DNA of 62,000 nt from Zygnema cylindricum (taxonomy: Eukaryota; Streptophyta; Zygnematophyceae; Zygnematales; Zygnemataceae). The stretch lies in assembly GCA_037447655.1 (NCBI GenBank), contig JBBHKE010001846.1, forward strand, positions 35,001-97,000, read 5' to 3'. Below are positions 20,112 to 31,750 of the stretch, in pieces; position 1 is the first letter of the stretch, and the number at the start of each line of letters is the position of its first letter. Both the position numbers and the translations under genes were made by a program. The notes below the pieces were generated by a model. That model saw only the letters and a program-made list of their open reading frames with translations. It had not been told where the DNA came from and searched no databases.

Positions 20112-21300
20112 TGTTGGAATTCAAGTATTTTCTAGGTCTAGAGATTGAAAAATAAAAAGCAAATATAAGATATTGACAACCTGCCTCTAACTCCTGACTC
20201 AAGTCCCCACACTTGTCGCAGTCACTGAAGACTGGAGGAGGAGTTAGCCATGACTGCCTGTGCTATCCAAAGAGAGACAATCAGTAGTTTTATTGGGTTT
20301 TCTAAAATGGAGATTGACCAAGCCAGGATTTGATCCTGGTACCTACCGTACGTCAATTCCGCAATAGCCGGTTACCTTATCCTATTAGTCTAGATCATAC
20401 GATAGAGTGTATGGGGTATGATAGTTATATAAATAATTACATTTAGACTAATTCATTTAACAGGAACTATATACATAATGCATAGAAACAGTTGTATAAA
20501 GTACGAAGTACGATACGGTTACGAAATAAATACCGCGCATTTTGTTTGACATCAAAAAGAATACCGCGCAAGTATTTATGACGGCTACGATTGAAATCCG
20601 GATTTGATCGGACGACCGCGAAGGATGCCGAGATCGCGGAATAAGATTTTGGCGGTTTGTGATCACCGCCACATCGAATGACACGTGGCAAAACCACATT
20701 GGATTGCGGCAACTCCGGGGATTACGGAAACGAATCCCGATATGACATGTGTCGACATTTTGGCCATCTCGTACGATGGCCGTACAAAAAGTACATCGAC
20801 ACCTGTACTTTTCTGTACGACACAGTATTTTAATTGGTGCCGTACTTTAGTAGATAGAGTTTTAGTGGGAGATAGGACTTAGAAAAATTTGGTAGATAGG
20901 ACCCACTCTTTGAGAGAGCATCTGTACAAAAGGTCATCTTTGACCATTCATAACAATGAATTTACTTGACCATTTTCAGTGATTCTTTTTGCTCCGGACT
21001 CAAGGGAGTCTAGCCTACATAGGGGTGTAGTCGGTCAGAGTTTTTTCCTGCCAGGGTGGCTGCATTTCTAAGGGAAATTCAAAGTGGGTGAATGTGTCCG
21101 AAACTCATATTCTAACTTTGCATTCTATGGTGGAACTGAGCAAACAGAAAGTCTTATTTCACAGGGGTGAAGCTATAATTGGTTTGTGATTGTCAAGGGG
21201 TTAGTCATTTGAGTTTATATACTCTTGGAGTCGGCACTATCTAGATAAGCTTCTTTTGGATCTGTGTACTCTGAAAGACATTGGAGGTCTCAAAGTTTCA
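20112..21300 (+). repeat. 3' LTR of El1
   Basis: Starts TGTTGGAATTC after the polypurine tract and ends CAAAGTTTCA, followed by TCTTT. It differs from the 5' LTR by many substitutions and by a length difference of about 40 bp, partly in the region 17725-17830, so the insertion is not recent. It contains the tRNA-like module at 20314-20396 and G-box CACGTG near 20682. Confidence 0.85.
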
Positions 21301-22059
21301 TCTTTCCTTCTCCTAACACTTTCAGATCTACCGATCCTACAAGAGTAGTTGTGACTATCCTCCCATCCCCGTACTCTATCTCTACAGTAGGAATCTTTCT
21401 TATCTTAGTGAACAGGTGTTTATCCTTACACATGTGCATGGAGGCACCTGAATCTACAATCCAGCCTGCTTCACCTTTCAATCCACCGAAAGCACATTTC
21501 TAGATTGAGAAGTATGCGGACGGAGGGAAATCTGACGACCGGGGCAAAGGTTGCCTCGTTGTCGATTCCTTCTTTCTGTGTAAATCCTTTTGCCACTAAT
21601 CTGGCTTTGTAAGGCTCAATGGTGTTATCTGGGTTCAGTTTTAATTTGAAAACCCACTTACAACCGATTCGTTTTTCAGTTAGGTGGACAGTCCACTAGC
21701 TCCTAAGTATCGGCTGCCATAATTAAGGCCATCTCCTCATTGATGGCTGTCTTCCACCAATTCCTTTTTGGACAAGTCATCGCCTCTCCATAAGTTTGAG
21801 GTTCATCTTGATGAGATAGTTTTGTTTCCTTGTTAATAACCTATTTTTCTTGCAATCTTTTGCTACTTCTCCTTTCCCCCTCAAAATTTGTGGCCAGAAT
21901 AGATGGTTCTCGTGGGTTCTTTCGAACAATCTCGGCTTCTCCCCTATACATTGATTCCAAATCAATTTCCACCACGTCTTCTGCTTCGGGTAGAGTTGTC
22001 ACTAGAGTATACGCAGCCGAGTCCTTTTCGGTTTGATTTGTACATGCAAGAATGTCATT
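21301..22059 (-). pseudogene. duplicated pieces of copia H pol (protease end; RT/integrase linker)
   Basis: 21301-21500 is antisense protease (WIVDSGASMHMC). At 21500/21501 the sequence jumps to a copy of 15207-15765 (RT N-terminus and integrase-RT linker, about 95% alike by eye). At 22059/22060 it jumps again into the El1 gag. The junctions mark a tandem duplication followed by a deletion. Confidence 0.8.
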
Positions 22060-23771
22060 ACAAGTGAGATGTCCGCCACCTGGCTTTGGAGGAGCATACT
22101 ATGGAGAATCATCTGGGGCTGCCCAGAATATCAACCGGAGTTCAAATGCAACAGAAGGTGAAGGGAAAAACCTTTCCGTGGAGGGGGAAATAGGGGAGAA
22201 GGAAAAATGGACACCTATGGTGAGGGGAGCTAGGCTCTCAGCTATGGTACCACTTGTAGGGATTAAAACTGAAGAAAATGACAGAAAAATATGGGAATAC
22301 AAAAACACTATAGCAAAACATCTCATACTTAGATATATGTCTAAGTCCATTGCTATCACTCTTTTAAGTCTAACGAAGTCTTTATAGATATGGGAAGCAC
22401 TAAGTCTGATTTATAAGAGTGAGACTATTCAGAGGCAGCAGTTAGTAAAACAGGAAATATATGCCTATGTTTGTTAAGGCGATAACATTATAGATTTTTG
22501 CAATGATATTGCTGCGCTATAAGTTGAGCATGGTAGTGCGGGATATATAGAATTTGAGGAGAGGAAGATTAATACACTGCTCATGAAACTCCAAGATGAG
22601 TACGAAAACATCATTTGTTGTATGCAAGCAATGGATGGATCCTCATGGAATTGGAGCTTTACCATGGGGATAATTCTTGTGAGGGAAAGCACTTTGGAGC
22701 TTCGTAGGGGAAGTGACAGGGTGAATGCATTTACAACTAGTGGTGATTGGCGGAAGCATGATGAGAGGAACGACGGTGATTGGCGGAAGCGTGATCAGAG
22801 GAACGGTGGTGACGAGCGGAAGCGTGATGAGGGGAAGAAAGACAAAGGTAAACCTTATCGGAACTTTGGTGGAAAGAGAGGGAGAAGAAAAGAAAGTGGA
22901 GCTTCGAAAAAAGGGGTTTGCTTCTTTTGTAGGGAACCGGGTCACTATATGGAGGAATGCCCTTGTTTGGAAAAACTTAGAAGTTGGAATGTGGATGAGG
23001 AGGAAGAAGAAGAAGAGGAGAAAGAGGATGAAGATATTTTAGAGCTTCTCCGGATCAGTAGTATGGGGAAGAGAGAAAAGCACACAGAAATTCCACGAAA
23101 GCAACAATGTGCTTTTGGAGGTATAAGGAAAGTAAAGAGAGAGGAGATACTTGAGGGAGTTCAAAATATTGAGGATAGTTTCATAGATATTTTGGAAACT
23201 GAAAAGTGGTCGGAAAAGGAGACTTCAATGGATTCAAAGGATAGGGGAGAAGAGGAATATTTAAAGAAAGGTTTAGGGGAGGAGAAATATTATTTGGGAA
23301 TAAAAATAGAAAGTGATAGTGGAAAGAATTCCATGGGAAAGAGTGAGGGAAGTTCAGAAAATGGGGTAATTATCATGGATAAAAATATGAGTACGGAAGA
23401 TGTAGATATTATGAGGAACTTGGTGGGGACTAGTGATTTTTGGGAATATTTGGGGGGGGGTGGATTTGACATCACTACTTGGTGTGGTGTCGCTTGTGAA
23501 GATGTGCCTGTAAAAGGGTTATCATCCGGGTATGTGTTGCAAATTGGGGATGTGGCTGACTGTTGGAAATGCAAAAGGAAAAGTGGATTTTGGTTGGATG
23601 AAAAGGGAAGGAGGTGGATAAAATCTTTGCTTGGATTTATGAAAAGTGGCATGCAATATAAATTGTATGATCGACAAGATGAAATTATTTTTGGTCATCT
23701 AATAAAATTTCTTAAATATAAAGGTATTCGCTTGAAGCTTCATGAAAGAAAAAGGAAAAAGAACAAAAAAT

Positions 23772-23773
<2 letters not shown>
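22060..23773 (+). pseudogene. El1' Gag-RNase H-remnant ORF, broken in the gag part
   Basis: The gag part carries stops near 22384 (tctttatagata), 22475 and 22520. From 22583 the frame is open for 396 codons and nearly identical to El1 residues 233-625, including CFFCREPGHYMEEC and the RNase H-like tail (FDITTWCGVACEDVPVKGLS; here the first RNase H motif is WCGV, so even that Asp region is altered). The C-terminus ends just before a TA microsatellite. Confidence 0.8.
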
Positions 23774-23826
<53 letters not shown>

Positions 23827-23850
23827 ATATATATATGTTTTTTTTTTTTT
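23774..23850. repeat. TA microsatellite and T-run
   Basis: About 33 TA units followed by 13 T, expanded compared with the short tatata at 20040 in El1. Confidence 0.95.
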
Positions 23851-23892
23851 TGATGGGAGTTAAAAGAATATTAGACTAGAAAATAAGGGGAG

Positions 23893-25080
23893 TGTTGGAA
23901 TTCAAGTATTTTCTAGGTCTAGAGATTGAAAAATAAAAAGCAAATATAAGATATTGACAACCTGCCTCTAACTCCTGACTCAAGTCCCCACACTTGTCGC
24001 AGTCACTGAAGACTGGAGGAGGAGTTAGCCATGACTGCCTGTGCTATCCAAAGAGAGACAATCAGTAGTTTCATTGGGTTTTCTAAAAGGGAGATTGACC
24101 GAGCCAGGATTTGATCCTGGTACCTACCGTACCTCAATTCTGCAATAGCCGGTTACCTTATACTAATAGTCTTGATCATACGATAGAGTGTATGGGGTAT
24201 GATAGTTATATAAATAGTTACATTTAGACTAATTCATTTAACGGGAAATATATACATAATGCATAGAAACAGTTGTATAAAGTACGAAGTATGATACGGT
24301 TACGAAATAAATAGCGCGCATTTTGTTTGACATCAAAAGAATACCGCGCAAGTATTTATAACGGCTACGATTGAAAGCCGAATTTGATCGGACGGCCGTG
24401 AAGGATGCCGAGATCGCGGAATAGGATTTTGGCGGTTTGCGATCACCGCCACATCGAAGGACACGTGGCAAAATCATATTGGATTGCGGCAACTCCGGGG
24501 ATTACGGAAACGAATCCCGATATGACATGTGTCGACATTTTGGCCATCTCGTACGATCACTGTACAAAAAGTACACCAACACCTGTAATTTTCTATACGA
24601 CACAGTATTTTAATTGGTGCCGTACTTCATTAGATAGAGTTTTAGAGGGAGATAGGACTTAGAAAATTTTGGTAGATAGGACCCTCTCTTTGAGAGAGCT
24701 TTTATTCAAAAGGTCATCTTTGACCATTCATAAAAATGGAGTTAGTTGACCATTTTCAATGATTATTTTTGCTGCAGACTTAGGGGAGTCTAGGCTACGT
24801 AGGGGTGTAGTCGGTCAGAGTTTTTCCTTGTCAAGGTGGCTGCATTTCTAAGGGAAAGTTAAAGTTGGTGAATGTGTCCAAAACTCATATTCCAACTTTG
24901 CATTCTATAGTGGAACTGAGCACACAGAAAGTCTTATTTCACAGGGGTGAAGCTATGATGGCTTTGTGATTGTCAAGGGGTCAGTCATTCGAGTTTATAT
25001 CAACTTGGAGTCGGCACTATCTAGATAAGCTTCTTTTGGATCTGCCTAGTCTGAGGGCCAATGGAGGTCTCACAGTTTCA
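23893..25080 (+). repeat. 3' LTR of El1'
   Basis: TGTTGGAATTC...CACAGTTTCA. tRNA-like module 24095-24177 (minus strand), G-box near 24462, GTAC stem-loop near 24560 with one arm mutated. Confidence 0.85.
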
Positions 25081-26371
25081 TCTTTCCTTCTTTTAACACT
25101 TTCAGATCTACCGATCCTACAAGAGTAGTTGTAACTATCCTCCCATCTCCGTACTCTATCTCTACGGTAGGAATCTTTCTTATCTTAGTGAACAGGTGTT
25201 TATCCTTACACTTGTGCATTGAGGCACCTGAATCTACAATCCAGCCTGCTTCACCTTTCAATCCACCGAAAGCACAATTCTGCTTTCGTGGAATTTTTAC
25301 CTTGTTTGTCGCTTCTAACTCCTCATCTAAAAAGAGCTCATCGTCCTCTTCCGCAAATCCCGCCTCATGTACCTGTGTCACAAGTGCCTTTTTCTTTCCT
25401 CTCGGGGTACCACCAGTCTGCCCCTCCTTTAACCAAAGTTGTGTTAGCTTATTGCACTCCGCCATATAGTGCCATGGTTTGTTACAAAAATGACATAAAC
25501 CCTTGAGAGCCCTTGGTCCGAACTCGTCGGTCTGATTTTTTTGCTCCCTCCCCCCATAGCTTCCGACTGGTTTCCGGGAATCCTTGTTCCTCCAATCGGT
25601 CGCAGTTGCCAACGCTTGGCCACTCTTTCCTCCCCTTCGGGTCTCAATCATATTCTTCCGAACGAGAATCATCCCTACCACTGAGTTCCATATCCACCTT
25701 GAGTCCGGCAAGTCCTGCACACAGTTGACTATGTTCTCGAACTCATCGGGTAACTTCATCAGTAGACAGTTAACCTTTTTTTTATCACTAAAATCTTTTA
25801 TAGCACTCTCTTGCTCCATGAAAAGTGTAGCAAGCTCATTGCAAAAATCCATCATCTTCCCCCCTTTGTATACATACTCCTTAACTTTTGTTCAGCCAAC
25901 TGTTTTTGTTGAATCGTACCACTTTGATACATCTCTATGAAAGCCATCGAAAGATCGGATACCCTTTCTACCTGCAAATGAGGACATGCAGGTCCTTGAG
26001 TAAGATGGCGGAGGATGAAGTGCTTTGCCGCCATATTGTTGAAGTCCTAGGCATCAGTATCATTCTCCTCATTCCTTGGAATAGGTGACATGAATGCCGA
26101 ACTAGTTGTTATTGGTGTGGTTGTCTCCTTCTCTTTTCCTTTGTCCACCACCTCTGATTCTTTTTTCTCCTCCGTTGAAGATGGATATGCATCTCTAGTG
26201 AATCTGCCTCCTATAAACCCTGGAGGTATCCCAAGACTGGATGGACGCCTCACTCGTCCACTCACTATTCCCCAAAACCATTTTTCACATAGAGCTCCTT
26301 TCATCATACTTTCCCAGTATATGAAGCCATCTCCATTGAATATGGGCACCCTAGATGGTGGGCCCATAACC
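25081..26371 (-). pseudogene. copia H gag and protease (antisense)
   Basis: The minus-strand ATG at 26391 lies inside the adjoining LTR. The frame crosses the primer site (VMGPPSRVPIFNGDGFIYWE), meets a stop near 26045, continues in frame (MAAKHFILRHLT) and shifts near 25855 (MDFCNELATLFMEQESAIKD). The zinc knuckle is CHFCNKPWHYMAEC, with Trp where Gly is usual. Protease WIVDSGASMHKC keeps the DSGA active site. The element is cut by El1' at 25080. Together with 13895-16971 this forms one copia element read right to left. Confidence 0.85.
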
Positions 26372-27465
26372 TGCAACTCTGAAACCTCCATAGGACCTCA
26401 GAGTAGGCAGCTCACACAAAGCATCTAGGATAACCCTGACCCCTTTGTCTTTCAGCACGAATAAATGCCACCCTGGCAAACTAAAACTCTGACCCCCTTC
26501 ACTGTTGTGAAGGTAAGACTCCCCTGAGTCGATAGCAAAAAGAATCTCTGAATTTGCTCCCCTGAGCAGTGGAGGGTCAAAGTTAACCTTTTGTAGAGAA
26601 GCTTTCTGGGAGAGAGGGTCTTATCTACCAAATTTTTCTAAGTCCTATCTCTCTCTAAAACTCTATCTAATGACGTACGGCACCAATCATATTACTGTAC
26701 CGTACATAAAGGTACAACTATCGGTGTACTATATGTACGAACATTGTACGACATGACCAAAATGTTGACACGTGTCTTTTCTGGATTCGTTTCCGTAATC
26801 CCTGGAGATGCCGAAATCCAATGTCGTGGTGCCACGTGTCATCCGATGTGGCGGCGACCATATACCGCCTAAATCTTCTTCCACGATCTCAACATTCTTT
26901 CCGGCCGCCCGATTGAATGTCGATTTCAATCATAGTCGTCATAAATATTTGCGATATATTTTTTTCGCAATCGAAACAAATGCGCGATACTTATTTATTC
27001 TTCGTACTCGTAATCCGTACTTCTTATAACTGACTCTATGTATCCCGTATATAGTTGCCGTTAAATGAACTAGCCTATATGTTAACGTTTATATATTTAT
27101 TAAACCCTATATCGTCTACCACTAATCCTAGACTAAATGGATGAAGCTACCGGCTACCGACGACATTACCTATCCCTCGGTACCTGGATCAAATCCTGTA
27201 GGCGACAGCTATCCTTTTAGTAAATCAACTACTTTATTACCCATCCTGTAGGCAACAACTATCCTTTTAGTAAATCAACTACTTTATTACCCAGTAAATA
27301 TTTGGATAACATAAATAGCCATGGCACTAACTTCCTCTCCAACTTCTCAGTGACTGCAACAAGTGTGGGAGTTTGAGAGAGAAGTTAGAAACAGACTACC
27401 TCGGCTTCTTTTTCTACACTTTATTTTAGACCTAGAAAATATTAAATGAACCATCTATTTCTACA
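26372..27465 (-). repeat. LTR shared by copia H (as 5' LTR) and its right neighbour (as 3' LTR)
   Basis: On the minus strand TGTAGAAATAGATGG...CAGAGTTGCA, 1094 bp. On its left is the primer site (ggttatgggcccacca, minus strand); on its right is a polypurine tract (aaaataaagggag, minus strand) and RNase H. It carries the tRNA-like module 27129-27206 (plus strand) and G-box near 26833. Confidence 0.85.
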
Positions 27466-28087
27466 CTCCCTTTATTTTAAATCACTCTTGAATTTTAGAC
27501 CACAGTTCTCCTTGTAGAAAATTAGCTTAGGGGAAGGCACAGGTTTGGTCATCATATCTGCAACCATCTCGCTATCTGGTCGGTACTCTAAACTGATTAT
27601 TTTGTTTTCTACTTTCTCTCTACCAAAGTTGAGTCTAATGTCTATGTTTTTAGCTTAAAAATGATGTTTAGGATTTGCAGAAATAAGGATCGCTGCCTGA
27701 TTATCACAAAAAAATTTATGCACACCACTCCTAAGGTGACCAAGCTCACCAAGCAAAGACCTGCCCCACATAAATTCTTTTACAGCAGAGCAAAAGGCCA
27801 TATACTTATCCTCCATGGTGGAATGAGCAATAACCTTTTGCTGTTTGCTACTCCAACAGCAAGCCCCATCACCCACACATAATACATATCCAGAAGTACA
27901 TTTCCTCATCGGAGCATCACCATAACTAGCATCACTCCAAGTAGTGATGTCGGTATTCTCCCCACCCAAATTCAACCATTGATCCCTAGTTCCTATCAAA
28001 TATCTAAAGACTCTCTTAGTTGCATCCCAATATTTTTTAGTCGGAGCATTTAAACTTCTACTCAGCACTCCTACAGCTGCAGCTAAA
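27466..28087 (-). pseudogene. copia RNase H end of a second H-family element (antisense)
   Basis: Minus strand 28068-27655: YLIGTRDQWLNLGGENTDIT, TWSDASYGDAP (first Asp), AHSTMEDKYMAFCSAVKEFM (Glu region) and FFCDNQAAILIS (Asp). The match to the usual copia RNase H is good and the frame is open for 137 codons. It is truncated at 28087 by the W-type LTR, so RT and everything upstream are missing. Confidence 0.85.
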
Positions 28088-29450
28088 TGTTGTTCTTTGG
28101 TCTAAAATAGACTGCAGAAGCGACCCAAACTATCATGCAAGAAGCTAAGCGAAGCTAAGCCAATGAACAATCATTTGAAATGCATCCTCCATTTAACATA
28201 CATCAACTAAGGTTTGATGGAATAATCGACATAAACAAACCCTAGGACAAATGCATAAACAATGCATATCAAACATATATGAAATAACATAAATAAATAA
28301 TAACAAACAAATGCATCACACATAAACAAAAGTATAATCAAAGTATAATCAAATAATAATTATATCATTCAAAGTGCATGACCTAATCGACAACCCTAAA
28401 ATACTACATCTTTGGTCCCTACTTTTCTAACAAGCATTGATGATTAATTCCTAATAAAGCTCATTCCTATATATACACTTGTGAGCTGTCAACGAATCAC
28501 TAAGTGTCAAAATAACCAACATACATTACGTAACTGTCATCAAGTCCTATTTAACCATAATAGCCCATCAGTAAGAATAAATTAATCGTAAGCGTACACC
28601 TGAAAGTCAAGCAATCGTAAGCGTACACTTGTCTGCAAGTACGACACACAAATTAAACTGTCGGAACTCTAATTGACCACACAAATATAAACATCATAGT
28701 AAACTCTAATTATTAATAGACATAAGACAAGAAAATGTTTGTGAAATATATACACCGAAGCGTCCGCAAAATCCGGCCGCTAAATGACAGCTTGCTTAGT
28801 CACTTGTAGACAAAACCACGCAAAAACCGACATCGCATATCTACGGTCCACTTGATAATACGACATTAAAACAATGCGATCCCTTGAAAATATCGGCGGA
28901 CGCCGGCCGCCCTCCACGTGTAGCTCGAACTACTTGCCGAATTGCCACCGTACTGTTCGAATTCCATTCCGTACGGAAACCGCGTCCACTTCAATAAATG
29001 CGGCTTTTCACATTTAAAGTACATGTCATTTCGCCACACCTGCCGCCCGTCGCAAATAAGGTACACCTGTCAAATAAGACGCTCCGTACCAGCGGCGTCC
29101 CATTTGATAAATATCGTCCGTTGTATTATGTGTTGTACGACCGGAGTCCAATTTCAAACATTTCACATCGGATCGCAAAAGCGATCCACCGTCTACATCT
29201 CCAACGCATTTCTTAATTCCTGTGCATATGTTCGCGTCACTCGTTTTGTACTTTCGTACGCTTCTAACAATTATTTCATATCGGATCGCGAAGCGATCCG
29301 CCGTCCATTTCCAATTAATGTTCGCGCCACTCAATTACTCCATTAATTTTACTCGTACATTAATTTCCCAATCCGCAAATCCTTTCGAACCTCCACAGTA
29401 TATCAGATAATTACATACGCACGCAAACATGCGCACGCACGTACGAAACT
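28088..29450 (-). mobile_element. W-family copia LTR, diverged, antisense
   Basis: Starts tgttgttctttggtctaaaa like the W element LTR at 48794 and follows it with moderate divergence. The right end is eroded near cgtacgaaacttattc. Its flanks belong to two different elements, so no target duplication is seen. Confidence 0.7.
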
Positions 29451-29464
29451 TATTCTTCCGAAAA

Positions 29465-30236
29465 GAATATGAATTAGGTAGATTTACCAAAAGGTACTTG
29501 ACGGACCCAGGAATTGATCTTGGTACCTGCCGACCGTCATGTCACCCGTAGCCGGTAGCTTTGTCCGTTTAGTCTCGGAATAGTGCTAAGGTATATTGGG
29601 TTTGATACGTATTTAAATATGTACACGTAGGTTTTTCCATTTTACTAGATCACGGTTTATAAGGCATAGAAACAGTTGTACTATTAGTACTGAACGAAAC
29701 AAATAGTACGGGCATTTGTTTCGACGGTCCGTATTCAATAGCGATATAAAATCGGAGGGCTGTGGTTAGCGCCGGCTTCGCGGAAAGGACAATTTGGTGG
29801 TTTGCGGACTCCACAACTCCGGATGACACGTGGCAACATCGTACGGGTTTACAGAATCTCCGGAACAGAACACAAAAAATATGGATGTGACAAATGTCGC
29901 ATTATGGCGACGTCGTACACTGTCTGTACAGAAAGTACTCCGACATCTGTACTTTATTGTACGGTACAATCTTGTGATTGGTTAGTACCTCAATACTAGG
30001 GGGTTTAGAGAGGGGTTTATGACTTAGAATATTTTGGGTAGGTAGCTGCCTCTCTCAGAGTGCATCTTGTATAAAAGGCAAACTTTAGCCAGCCATAAAA
30101 ATGAATTTGCTTGACCATTTCAGTGATTCTTTTTGCTGCCGACTCAAGGGATTCCTAGCCACACAAGGGTGTAGTCGGACAAAGTTATTTCCTGCCAAGG
30201 TGGCTGCATTTCTAAGGGAAAGTCAAAGTGGGTGAA
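29465..30236 (+). mobile_element. V/El1-type copia LTR fragment
   Basis: Begins at the tagatttaccaaaa region upstream of the tRNA-like module (29498-29580, minus strand). It includes G-box CACGTG near 29829, the GTAC stem-loop (29926-29961) and a good TATA box TTGTATAAAAGG (about 30067). It is cut by the gypsy LTR at 30237 within gggtgaa|tgt, where other copies continue. Confidence 0.75.
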
Positions 30237-30729
30237 TGTAAGAGGGTTACAAAGTTGAGTACTTAAGGGCTAGAGACCAGATTGATATAGTTGCGGTTGC
30301 AGAGCAGCGCAACTGCGATTCTAGATCAGCGTAACATAGGAGCATAGCAACTTAGTAGAATAGTGTAGCGCAGCATAACGACGCAGCGTGGCAGTATAGC
30401 AACGCCGTAGAATGTAGATTTAACTGTATAGTTTTAGAAAGATATTTTGGATAGATCTCTGTTGACCGTGAAGGTACACGTGTACACTTGTGTAGTATTA
30501 GGTTGACTAGCAGCTTGTTAGTTTAAATAGTGGGACAGATGTAGTAAAAGATAGACTCTTTGAGTAGACCTTTGCAGTGAGTTGTCAACTTGTAATCTTC
30601 CTCCCGATTAATAAAGCTCGACCTTTATCTGTGAGTGCTGTGTACTCTTGGTGTTGCTACAGAGGGATCCTTATAGTCGTTCCGCTGTGTCTTATAGTGT
30701 GTTGTGGGTTACTATCCTGCCCTTTTACA
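30237..30729 (+). repeat. gypsy 5' LTR (493 bp) and primer site
   Basis: Ends TGTAAGAGGG and CCCTTTTACA are inverted copies with one mismatch. The primer site TGGTATCGGAGC (30731-30742) is one mismatch from the complement of the tRNAiMet 3' end. Confidence 0.85.
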
Positions 30730-30763
30730 TTGGTATCGGAGCTTTCCCTCGTGACTCGACAGC

Positions 30764-31750
30764 ATGGGAGAACACGGTGTATCTACCACGAAAATGTTAG
30801 CGCAAGGTCTTCGGGAGTTGGAAAATGTCAGATTACATAATGCTTAATTGAGTAACACCGTCGCAACTTTGGAATCTCGTCTTGGTGAACAACCTCATGG
30901 AGGCATGGAGAGAGACTTAATGAGACCGAAGTTAAGACTTCCCCATGAGTTTGACCAAGCCAAAGACAAGAACCTTGATGCGTGGCTATTCTCCATTGCG
31001 AATTACCTTGAGAATTTCCCTAGCCTGTGGGATCGTAAGAAGATTCATTATGCGGGTGGTCTTATAAAAGGGGCAGCAGGAGCATGGTGGAGGACAATGG
31101 TTGAAAACGATGAAATACCGGCTGACTGGACCCTTTTCATTCAGCTCCTCAGTGACTCTTCGCAACCCGTCAATACGGTTAAGGCTGCAAGGGATAAAAT
31201 CACAGTTTTGAAGCAACGTACCTCGCTGTTGGAGTACACACAACGGTTTTTGGAGTGCAAAGTTCAAATACACTCAATGACGGAGGACGAAGCCGTGGAT
31301 CGTTATGTTAAGGGCCTTAAGGCCTCCATTCGTAGGGATGTGGAACAATGGCTCGCTCTAGAAAGTATGACTCCTAGCCTCTTAGCGATTATCCAGTTTG
31401 CGGATTCGACGGATTCGGTGGACTTCACCTTCTGTAGATCATACCACTTTGGGTCGAGTAGCGGCGGGGGAGGTCGACGTGATGATGGTCCAACCCCCAT
31501 GGAGCCCGGAGCAATTAACGAGGATAATGAGGTGGTCAACGTGATGCGGAAGAAGAAGAGGACTACCAAAGCCAAGACCAATGACCTGTCCCCCGAGGAG
31601 CTCCAACGGAGGAAGAAAAACGACTTATGTTTCCAGTGCAGTTCCTCGGATCATATGGCCCGAGAATGCCCAAAAAAGAGAGGCCCTAAGAAGGGCAAGC
31701 TTAATATCATGAGGTTAGCTGGGGAAGGGGGAGATCCCTTAATATTTTAG
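30764..31750 (+). pseudogene. gypsy Gag with one in-frame stop
   Basis: ATG 30764 (MGEHGVSTTKMLAQGL) is in frame with the long open stretch, interrupted only by TAA at 30845-30847 where a Gln codon is likely ancestral. The retrotrans_gag-type core includes LDAWLFSIANYLENF, GAAGAWWRTMVEN and LEYTQRFLECKVQIHSM. The zinc knuckle CFQCSSSDHMAREC (near 31630-31670) is intact. It forms the particle shell and packages element RNA. The frame ends at TAG 31748. Confidence 0.85.

Larger units (their letters stand above)
16972..21300 (+). mobile_element. El1, non-autonomous copia-derived LTR element with a Gag-RNase H-remnant ORF
   Basis: The 5' LTR spans 16972-18203 and the 3' LTR 20112-21300. Target duplication TCTTT is at 16967-16971 and 21301-21305. 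The primer site GGTTATGGGCCCACCATC is at 18204 and the polypurine tract aaaataagggga just before 20112. The internal region is only about 1.9 kb with one long ORF. It is inserted, in sense, into the antisense protease region of copia H. Both LTR ends, the primer site, the polypurine tract and the target duplication are present, so retrotransposition by borrowed enzymes is the simplest reading. Confidence 0.9.
22060..25080 (+). mobile_element. El1', 5'-truncated second copy of El1
   Basis: Lacks the 5' LTR and about the first 40 gag codons. It retains gag, zinc knuckle, RNase H remnant, polypurine tract and a 3' LTR (23893-25080) followed by TCTTT (25081-25085) and the same antisense protease sequence as El1. 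The shared right junction shows it arose by duplication of the locus, not by a second insertion. Confidence 0.85.
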
